From Enterobacter sp. JBIWA008 (GTDB taxonomy: Bacteria > Pseudomonadota > Gammaproteobacteria > Enterobacterales > Enterobacteriaceae): a DNA stretch of 64,000 nt. Below, piece after piece: positions 46,231-53,255 of this stretch; position 1 is the stretch's first letter, and each line of letters starts with the position of its first letter. The stretch spans positions 2,418,001 through 2,482,000 of the forward strand of contig NZ_CP074149.1 in NCBI RefSeq assembly GCF_019968765.1, in the 5' to 3' direction. Made by a program: the position numbers and the translations under genes. The notes below the pieces were generated by a model. The model searched no databases, had not been told where the DNA came from, and saw only the letters and a list, made by a program, of their open reading frames with translations.

Positions 46231-46923
46231 TCAGTCCTCCAGTAACCGGAGTTCTGTTCCAAGTTTTATTGCGTGTCTGGCATTATTCACACCGAGTTTT
46301 TTCATTATATTGCCCATGTGAAATTTAACGGTGCGCTCAGCAATAGACAAAATAACAGCAATTTCTGCGTACGTTTTCCCGGCGCTGACCCATTTAAGTA
46401 TTTGGCGCTCACGCGGCGATAAGAAAACATTCTTTTTCTGTTGATGCTGACTATACAGATTGAGTGTCTTCTGATGTAACTGAAAAAGGAAGCGTAGAAA
46501 TTGCGGTCGATATTTCTCTATGTCAATGCCAGAATGCTTGGGACTGATGACGGATAAGACAACAAGATTATTCAGATAGTCATGCAGAGGAAAAGTTTGT
46601 CCCTGGTAAATATCATACTGGACACTTTCGTCGAAAATGCGTGTCAGGTTATAACCATCCGACAGGACGACATCACTTTCCCAGAAAAAATCTTCAACAC
46701 AGCGCAAAGCCCGAATAATGACAGGGTCAATGAACTGATATTTTCTCTCAAGGTAGATATTAAACCACTCAGGGCTGTTATTGATTATCCTCATCTGTGA
46801 AGGGTCTTTCTTGTTCATAATAGCGTAGGCGAAAACGATCCCTTTGAAGTCCTCAAAAAACGCGTCCAGCTCACTCTGAATTAGCGTATTGATCGTTATG
46901 TCGTTGTAATATGTATCCTTCAC
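46231..46923 (-). CDS. LuxR-family quorum-sensing regulator
   Basis: A 230-residue LuxR/EsaR-type regulator. Residues 15-160 form the autoinducer-binding domain (NNSPEWFNIYLERKYQFIDPVI, LHDYLNNLVVLSVI). Residues 168-228 are the LuxR helix-turn-helix (LSPRERQILKWVSAGKTYAEIAVILSIAERTVKFHMGNIMKKLGVNNARHAI). I chose GTG at 46923 (VKDTYYNDITINTLIQ) because it aligns with the EsaR N-terminus and has AGGAGG upstream at a slightly long spacing of 11; an in-frame ATG at 47007 would add 28 unlikely residues. It is convergent with the synthase. Whether it activates or represses cannot be read. Confidence 0.9.
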   Translation of the reverse strand: MKDTYYNDITINTLIQSELDAFFEDFKGIVFAYAIMNKKDPSQMRIINNSPEWFNIYLERKYQFIDPVIIRALRCVEDFFWESDVVLSDGYNLTRIFDESVQYDIYQGQTFPLHDYLNNLVVLSVISPKHSGIDIEKYRPQFLRFLFQLHQKTLNLYSQHQQKKNVFLSPRERQILKWVSAGKTYAEIAVILSIAERTVKFHMGNIMKKLGVNNARHAIKLGTELRLLED

Positions 46924-47016
46924 GTGAGTTGCTGCCTCCTGTTCGAGTGGAGGAGCAAGTATAATATGCTTCGTTATCTGTAGCGAGTCGCATTTTAATC
47001 CAAACAACAGTTAAGA

Positions 47017-47040
47017 CAGGCTACCTCAGCAGGCAGCCTG
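47017..47040. promoter_or_regulatory. Inverted repeat upstream of the luxR-type gene
   Basis: CAGGCTACCT and AGGCAGCCTG pair around a CAGC loop with a single mismatch. It lies about 95 bp before the GTG start. It may be a terminator for upstream traffic or an operator; there is no T-run. Confidence 0.35.
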
Positions 47041-47136
47041 GTGAACGTTTGGCATTTTTGAATGATAAAAGCAGATGATTCAGGGAATTGTTGATGATTT
47101 TATCGAATTTAGAAATTGCTCATTAAATATAGTAGG

Positions 47137-47721
47137 TTACAGAATACCTTTAAGGGCAACATGATAAAGCAGCATGATGGTTTTACCGTCGACAATCTTG
47201 CCCGTTTCAATGCTGCGTAATGCCTCTTCAAGCGTCATTTCCAGCACGTCGATATCTTCTCCCTCTGCCTTGATCCCGCCACCTGCGCCGGTTCTGTCTT
47301 TCGGATGGTACTCGGCAAGATAAAAATAGAGTTTTTCCGTGACGGAGCCAGGACTCATGTAGGCTTCAAAGATTTTCTGCACGCGCGAAACGTGAAATCC
47401 TGTCTCTTCTTCCGCTTCTGCTTTTATGCGGCTTTCGGGATCCATGTTGTCCAGCAGTCCCGCCGCGGCTTCAATTAAATCGTCCTCATGGCCGTTGATA
47501 AAGACAGGGAAGCGGAACTGGCGCGTCAGGATCACCGTCTTTTTCTCACGGTTGTAGAGAAGAATAGTCGCACCGTTGCCACGGTCGTAGACCTCCCGTT
47601 GTTGCCGCTGCCATTCACCATCACGGCGCTGAAGGTCGAAGGTGTATTTTTTAAGGTTGTACCAGTTATCTGACAGGGTTTCACTATCAATGATGCGCAC
47701 ATCTGCACGTTTTGATTGCAC
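47137..47721 (-). CDS. NudK-like Nudix hydrolase
   Basis: A 194-residue Nudix hydrolase of the NudK (GDP-mannose pyrophosphatase) group: SDNWYNLKKYTFDLQRRDGEW, REVYDRGNGATILLYN, and a Nudix box GLLDNMDPESRIKAEAEEETGF with its metal-binding glutamates. AYMSPGSVTEKLYFYLAEY and DGKTIMLLYH also match NudK. It probably hydrolyses a nucleotide-sugar or related diphosphate. It differs enough from E. coli NudK (gene near dapE/tkt in E. coli) to be a paralogue, so no symbol is given. Divergent from the DeoR-type regulator 86 bp away, which may control it. GGAGGAAC is the ribosome site. Confidence 0.88.
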   Translation of the reverse strand: MQSKRADVRIIDSETLSDNWYNLKKYTFDLQRRDGEWQRQQREVYDRGNGATILLYNREKKTVILTRQFRFPVFINGHEDDLIEAAAGLLDNMDPESRIKAEAEEETGFHVSRVQKIFEAYMSPGSVTEKLYFYLAEYHPKDRTGAGGGIKAEGEDIDVLEMTLEEALRSIETGKIVDGKTIMLLYHVALKGIL

Positions 47722-47807
47722 GTTTGTTCCTCCTTACGTAGAGTTATAATCATAAACAGCATTATCGTGCATCTTCAAGATAAAACATGCAACACCAGGA
47801 ATTCATG

Positions 47808-48578
47808 ATGCTCACCAGTCAGCGAAAACAATTGATCCTCGAAAAGCTCGGCGCCGAAGGTCAGGTCCAGTCAAAAGCGCTCAGCATTCTCTTTGACGTC
47901 TCTGAAGACACCATTCGGCGTGATTTACGCGAGCTGGCGGCAGAAGGGCGTTTACAGCGTGTTCACGGCGGCGCGCTACCGTCATCTTCCGCTATTGCTC
48001 CATTTGCCGAACGGCAATCCGTAAAAATGGATGCAAAAAAAAGGGTGGCCCGGAAAGGGGTACAGCTGATTTCATCAGGCCAGGTGGTGATCGTTGACGG
48101 TGGTACGACAACCTCAGAGTTGATTACGTTTTTCCCTCCTGACTTGCGTATCACCGTGGTTACGCACAGCCCTGGTATTGCTCTGGGTCTCGTTGATCAT
48201 CCTTCCATTGAGGTGATTTTGATCGGCGGACGCTTGTATAAACACTCGATTGTTGCGGTCGGTGCTGCGGCCATCGAAGGCATAGAGAATATTCATGCAG
48301 ACCTGTTCTTTATGGGCGTGACCGGTATTCATCCTGACGCGGGGCTGACAACCGGTGATTTTGAAGAGGCATGCATCAAACGTGCATTTTCCGGCAGAGC
48401 CGCGGAGACGGTCGTCCTGGCTTCTCCGGAAAAGATCAACACCGCGTCTTCGTTTGTGATTGGCGATGTGTCTTCGGTGAATACCATCGTCGTTGAAGAC
48501 AGTACCGATAAGGACTGGATCCGCGCGGTATCGGAAAAAGGGGTATCCGTCTTGTTGACCTCAGACCGCGACAGATGA
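47808..48578 (+). CDS. DeoR/GlpR family transcriptional regulator
   Basis: A 256-residue DeoR-type repressor. Residues 5-60 hold the helix-turn-helix (RKQLILEKLGAEGQVQSKALSILFDVSEDTIRRDLRELAAEGRLQRVHGGAL, the family signature). Residues 75-230 are the sugar-phosphate-binding domain (VDGGTTTSELITFFP, TVVTHSPGIALGL, GVTGIHPDAGLTTGDFEEACIKRA). Start at 47808 has AGGA seven bases upstream; ATGs at 47805 and 47787 are alternatives. It is divergent from the NudK-like gene. Effector unknown, probably a phosphorylated sugar. Confidence 0.9.
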   Translation: MLTSQRKQLILEKLGAEGQVQSKALSILFDVSEDTIRRDLRELAAEGRLQRVHGGALPSSSAIAPFAERQSVKMDAKKRVARKGVQLISSGQVVIVDGGTTTSELITFFPPDLRITVVTHSPGIALGLVDHPSIEVILIGGRLYKHSIVAVGAAAIEGIENIHADLFFMGVTGIHPDAGLTTGDFEEACIKRAFSGRAAETVVLASPEKINTASSFVIGDVSSVNTIVVEDSTDKDWIRAVSEKGVSVLLTSDRDR

Positions 48579-48945
48579 ACATGCTCTGTAAGATGGTCAG
48601 CTAAGACGCTTTAAGAGGCCATCATCAACGAGGCCAGCGATGTCTACAAAACGCCAGATACCCGTGAAAAGCAGGACATAAAAATGCTTAACGAGATGAA
48701 TGATACCCCCTGGGACTGGCCGGAAGATATCAACTGGTGAGACGGAAGTTCTCAAGCCCGAGAGTAATGTTTTCAGTTAGCTCTTTATCAACATTTCTGG
48801 TGGCCGTCGCCAGCGGCGAACGGATGTTATCCCGCTTGCTCTGCTTCAGGCGATGGCAGTAATAAAATTTGCATAAATTATGCTCCCCTTCGTCTTAACT
48901 CCCTGCGATGATTATGGTTTTGAAGATTTCACTTAAGGAAAGGTG
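48579..48945. other. 367-bp gap with gene remnants
   Basis: No complete gene. It contains the plus-strand fragment at 48615-48740 and a minus-strand open stretch at about 48730-48870 (ending ENITLGLENFRLTS), neither with a credible start. AAGGAAAGG at its right end is the ribosome site of the following effector gene. The contents look like debris of earlier insertions. Confidence 0.5.
48615..48740 (+). pseudogene. C-terminal gene fragment, unknown family
   Basis: A 41-codon open stretch after a stop, reading through ASDVYKTPDTREKQDIKMLNE and ending NDTPWDWPEDINW. The composition and polar, Trp-rich end look like the C-terminus of a small protein such as an immunity protein, but no start or ribosome site is present. 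Not identified. Confidence 0.35.
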
Positions 48946-51254
48946 ATGAACATACGTTATCCGGTACGGAAAGCCGACGGATGGGACTATAAGAACTATG
49001 ACCAGCTGCTGACCGACATCCGCAAAAACGCCCACGGGTGGTGGTTACTTGGAGTAAACCGTTACTGGCACGGGGGGATCCATGTTGGGATGTCATCATC
49101 TCCGGCCTCGGTGCTGGATCAGGAAACGCCGGAAAAATCGGTGCCGCTACAGTTCATGATGGACGGCGAGGTGGTGGCATGGCGGGTTAATCGGGACTAC
49201 GCGGCTATCGAGTGTTACCAGGAACGCCCCCTGCGCCAGTCCGGCACCTTTGTGCTGGTCAAATCAGTGTACAAGCCCGACGAACAGGATGAATCGTCCT
49301 GGCTGACGCTGTACCAGCTTTACATGCACATCGCGCCATTGTCAGAATTTCCGAAACGCCCGCTTTACCGGGTCACGCAGAAAGGCCAAGGCGTGCGGAT
49401 GCGTAAACATTCCCGCCATGATGACAGCCGCGAAATCGCGTCGGACGTGCTGGCAAACAAACACGGTCACGCCAGAACGCTGATGCAGGGTGACACGCTT
49501 GCCGTGCTGCAACAGAAATCGTTTCTGCTGGAACAACAGCAGGAGCCGTTTGCTCTGGTGCAGCGTCTTCAGGACGGTAAACCCGCCGGGGCGCTGTTCT
49601 GGGTCTCGATGCGCCCGGAATTTCTGGAGCCTGACGGAGAATGTTACGTGTACCTGCCTGACTGGATGCACAGCGCACTGAATCACGGCGTGTTTGATGA
49701 TGTGGTGGTGCCGCCCGCGCCGCTGAAAGTGACGGTGAAAGCAGGGGATGCGGTCGGGTTCCTCGGCGCTCAGGATCTGGCTGACGAAGATAACCATCCG
49801 CAGACTATCACCACGGACTATAAAGCTCATATAGAGCTGCTGAGTCTCGACGAGCATGTGCCGGATGTGGTGGCAAACGTGAAGGGCATCAAAACGGGCA
49901 AACAGTTCATTAAGCTGAAGCTGAAACGGCCGCTGTACCTGCGAAACGGGGAAGGCGAGGAAAGTACCTTTGAGCAGATGAGCGCCATTACCCGTGCCGA
50001 TGCAGGGAAAATTATTCCGCGTGATGCCACGTCCTCGTTTACGGATAAAACCGGGGTCACTTACTTTCAAATCCGCCCGCATACGTGGATGCATCAGGAC
50101 GATGTGGATCAGCTCAGTCAGCATGATTTAGCGGGACTCAACTTTCACTGTATTGAAGCTGAACACACAACCGATTTTACGCGCACGCTGGATGAACGCT
50201 GGCTGATTGATGCCCTGAGAAGCATCAGCTCTCACTTTGACGGTGAAAAAGGACCACAGTTCGCACAGGCCAAAATGTTTTATGACAGCCTGATCCACAA
50301 TGCTGAAAACAGAAGACCGCCGAACCCGTATCCCGATAAATCTCAGGACCAGTATTTGTTCGGGGCACTGCATACCAACCAGATGAACATCCCGGAATAT
50401 GCGCGGCGGCTGATAGTGAAACACGACAGCGACTGGCACAGTACCCAGGATGATACACGCTGGTCGTCGGTATTTAAGGTCAGGGATGAAAGTCCTGTTG
50501 TGAAGATGGCCAACGGGGGATTTCTGGATGCGACGCGCTGGATGGATAAGGTGCCGCCGTTCGCGAGTGAGCGGTCAGTATGGCATTTTCATCCGCTTGA
50601 GTTTATGGAAATATTACGGAGTACAGAGTTCCCCAAGACTCCTGTTAATGGGGAATTAACTCCTATAGAATTTATTAATTTCTATAATGGAGACAAAATT
50701 GATGATACTGATTATGAAGAGGCTGCAAAAGAATTGGGATGCGAAGTTGCAGCAATTAAAGCTGTAGCAAAAACAGAAACTGGTTCTTATGGCTCCTATT
50801 TTAAATTTGAAGATAACGATGATTATGTTCCGCGATATTATTTGAAAGGCATCATTTTCATAAATATACAAATGGAAAATATGATCAGTTCGAAGATATA
50901 TCAAACTCTGTTGCAGGTGGATATGGTGCAACATCAGTACAGTATACTAAACTAGTCAAAGCATATGCCTTAGACAAGAAAGCTGCTTTGAAAGCGGCAT
51001 CTTGGGGTAAGTTTCAGATTTTGGCATCGAACTTCGCCACAGCAGGCTACGCCAGCCCTGCGGATTTCGTTTTTGCATTAAGCAAATCTGAAAAAAATCA
51101 GTTAAAAGCATTCGTTAGCTTCATTAAGGCTGATAGGGTTTTATTGCATTCCATTCGGACTAAAGATTGGCTTTCATTTGCAAAAAGATATAACGGACCA
51201 AAACACAATCGATATGATTTGAAAATGGAGAGAAATTACAATGCGTCATTATAA
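48946..51254 (+). pseudogene. Type VI-type cell-wall hydrolase effector, broken by a frameshift
   Basis: A large peptidoglycan-degrading effector. Residues 1-130 look like a degenerate M23-type domain (RYWHGGIHVG ... QLYMHI), then SH3-like and unassigned regions. From about residue 565 the C-terminus is an N-acetylmuramidase of the DUF3380 type (EEAAKELGCEVAAIKAVAKTETG). One T is missing at about 50842: the frame reads YYLKGIIF, while the other frame reads FERHHFHKYTNGKYDQFED and continues in good homology (ASWGKFQI) to a stop at 51252-51254. The as-read frame stops at 50955. Start ATG 48946 has AAGGAAAGG. The last 14 bp overlap the immunity gene. No vgrG, hcp or other secretion genes are in the window. 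Confidence 0.8.
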
Positions 51255-51684
51255 ATTACTTGCGTTAGCGGCAATGTTTCTGTGTGGTTCATCGTTTGCG
51301 AGTGATGTATATTTTGTGTGCGACACTGCGAAAGGAACAATCAAACTAGATGAAAACAACGGTGTAATTCGGTACACCTTATCGAAAGACCGCAAAACTG
51401 AACTTAACTATGAGTCGAAAGGTAATGATTATTCAGGATTTAAATACAATCATTACTCACGATTTCAAACTGATTACTTCAACGTGTCGTTTGTAAATAC
51501 AGGGTATAAATACACGATATTTAGTAATTATGAGGATGAGAGTGAAAGCCGTGGGGTTAGTGTTACGAACCTGAATAGCAAGAAGGAATCAGTTTACGAT
51601 TGTAAGTCCGTTGGCATTGATCGCCTTAGTGATTTGTCGGCAAAACTGGCCTGTGATAAGGACAATGCTCTTGGTTGTGAGTAG
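51241..51684 (+). CDS. Predicted periplasmic immunity protein of the muramidase effector
   Basis: A 147-residue secreted protein with a 20-residue signal peptide (cleavage before SDVYF). The mature part is small, beta-rich in appearance and has four cysteines (FVCDT, YDCKS, LACDK, LGCE) that can form two disulfides. It overlaps the end of the muramidase frame by 14 bp, the usual tight effector-immunity coupling, and a periplasmic location fits a cell-wall target. Family not recognised; the role is inferred from position. AT-rich like the toxin tip. The gene appears intact although the toxin is shifted. Confidence 0.7.
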   Translation: MRHYKLLALAAMFLCGSSFASDVYFVCDTAKGTIKLDENNGVIRYTLSKDRKTELNYESKGNDYSGFKYNHYSRFQTDYFNVSFVNTGYKYTIFSNYEDESESRGVSVTNLNSKKESVYDCKSVGIDRLSDLSAKLACDKDNALGCE

Positions 51685-52069
51685 CATCAGGTAAACTTCA
51701 GAAGTTCGTAAGCACACAAATCTGAAAGGGTCACTGCGGGGATGTATCTCACGCAGTGAACTCTTAGTAAAACGAACCATGCGGACATTACTATTGAACC
51801 TTCACATCATTAGTGCGCATAATGTATATTATGTTAAATTGAATGTGGGCATCAGAAAATAAGCCATAAACCGTTCAGTCAAAACCCTCATAGTTGCCTT
51901 CCCTCTCACATCAATGCAGTGACCTAGGTCACTGCATCGGTTACTGATGTTGTAGGCTGGCTGGTAGGCCGGTTTGCCGCATCTTCCCAGCGCTGTACGC
52001 TCATCTTCTCCAGGGCCTGTTGCTGGCATTAGTTTAGTAATAAATATCCGGAGTTATTCTCCGACCTGA
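51685..52069. other. 385-bp gap containing dif
   Basis: No gene. It holds the dif site, a 7-bp dyad near 51907-51934 (GCAGTGACCTAGGTCACTGC), and a short frame near 51940-52030 that could be the remains of the following toxin gene. Confidence 0.6.
51812..51839 (+). other. dif: Chromosome dimer resolution site dif
   Basis: The XerC arm AGTGCGCATAA (51812-51822), the 6-bp centre TGTATA (51823-51828) and the XerD arm TTATGTTAAAT (51829-51839) match E. coli dif at 27 of 28 positions; only the first base differs (A for G). XerC and XerD recombine here under FtsK to resolve chromosome dimers, so this marks the terminus midpoint. It is oriented with the XerD arm to the right. Confidence 0.97.
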
Positions 52070-52618
52070 AGCCAAGGGCTTAACAGGCGTGCCTCAGTCT
52101 GCGTTACGCTTGTTATGGCGTTTGGTGCCGGTGCGGCAGTGCCTTTTACCGCAGGCGGGTCCGGTGTGATTGCCGCGATTAGCCTGTCCGGTACGCTGGC
52201 AACTGGCGCACAATGCATGATTGGCGCGGGCCGTCTGCTGGCTATCCATAACGATCATGGTTCCGATGTTGCCTGGCTCGACAGCCAAGACTAGTATGTA
52301 GCTACCACGACGGTTCTGGATGTCATTTCGCTGGCTGCGGCAGGAACCGCACTGCGAGGTACTTTAGAAACGTACAAGCTGATGAAAGCTGCATCCTCAA
52401 GTAAAGTTACCGCCTGGTTCCAAAGCCTGAGCCGTGCTGAGCGTAAGCGCATCACGGAAGAGATCATTAAAGCGCAGAATCCAGGTATCTCCAGTGCCGG
52501 CGTGAAGGCAGCGATCCGCGCAGGCGTCTACCCGAAACGTTTCCCCAGCGAATCATTACAAAAATCACTGCAACGTGAGCTGATGAGTGCTGTGAACAAC
52601 GGCCTAACTAAACGCTGA
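52070..52618 (+). pseudogene. Truncated toxin-like gene with an internal amber stop
   Basis: Frame open after a TGA at 52067, without a good start, through a Gly/Ala-rich hydrophobic region (AGAAVPFTAGGSGVIAAISL, LATGAQCMIGAGRLLA), then TAG at 52292-52294 after DSQD, then in the same frame YVATTTVLDVISLAAAGTALR to SAVNNGLTKR at 52618. TAG may come from TGG (Trp) by one change. The hydrophobic stretches followed by a basic C-terminal domain resemble membrane-acting or translocated toxins. It lies 8 bp before a membrane protein gene that looks like its immunity partner. Family not certain. Confidence 0.6.
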
Positions 52619-52626
52619 GTATTCAA

Positions 52627-53211
52627 ATGGTTAAAGTTTTTTCCCGTCACCTGCAACGCTGTAACGAGGTGGCTACCAGCATAAGCAATGCCTCTCCGAC
52701 ACAGCTGCAACAGCTAAAGACTGAGTTGGCTGACGAAATGGGCAAACCTGTAGGTCTACACACCATGGGTATTCCAGCGGCGCTCAGTACCCTCGGGGTG
52801 ATTGTCAGTTTCGCTATTCCTCAGCTGTGGCTGGGGTATGGCGTACTCGCCGGACTCGACCAGCCAGCGGAACACGTATTCGTCTGGGTTGTCCTGATCG
52901 CCCTTCTGTTCGCTGGCCTTAACGGCGTGACCATGTTTATGATTGGCAAAGGCAGCATGCGCGCCGTGAAGTTACACCTTACGCTGGCGGTGATAAGCCT
53001 GGTTTTAACAGCAGCCTATCTGCTGGTCGCGCTGAGCGGTAGCGCAGCTCCGGGCGTCAGTCTTACCGCGGCGCTAGTGAGTATCGGCATGCTACTGCTT
53101 AGCGGCAGTTGTATCCTTTCAACCGCCTTCTATAAGATGCTGCTGTTTACTCTGCATAATCGTGCCTGGCGCAAGCTTCTCAGCCAGACGCGTGCTAAAA
53201 CAGTGCGCTAA
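52627..53211 (+). CDS. Predicted membrane immunity protein (four TM segments)
   Basis: A 194-residue inner-membrane protein. Residues 1-45 are cytoplasmic and partly helical; four hydrophobic segments follow (about 55-78, 90-112, 118-140, 145-170), then a basic tail (RAWRKLLSQTRAKTVR). It is intact, with a start 9 bp after the broken toxin frame, and ends at a strong terminator. Small multi-pass proteins next to toxins often protect against membrane-targeting effectors. The function is inference from position. Confidence 0.6.
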   Translation: MVKVFSRHLQRCNEVATSISNASPTQLQQLKTELADEMGKPVGLHTMGIPAALSTLGVIVSFAIPQLWLGYGVLAGLDQPAEHVFVWVVLIALLFAGLNGVTMFMIGKGSMRAVKLHLTLAVISLVLTAAYLLVALSGSAAPGVSLTAALVSIGMLLLSGSCILSTAFYKMLLFTLHNRAWRKLLSQTRAKTVR

Positions 53212-53225
53212 GCGTTCATCCCGTC

Positions 53226-53255
53226 AAAAACCCGCCATCGCTGGCGGTTTTTTTT
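53226..53255. terminator. Bidirectional terminator between the immunity gene and cusA
   Basis: CCGCCA / TGGCGG around TCGC, with A5 before and T8 after, works for both convergent units. Confidence 0.92.

Noticed and set aside
51907..51934. Dyad GCAGTGACCTAGGTCACTGC near dif
   Set aside because: A perfect palindrome but no T-run and no known consensus; too little to call an operator or attachment site.
48946..53211. Complete type VI secretion or Rhs locus
   Set aside because: No VgrG, Hcp, PAAR, ClpV or baseplate gene is present; only effector and immunity remnants.
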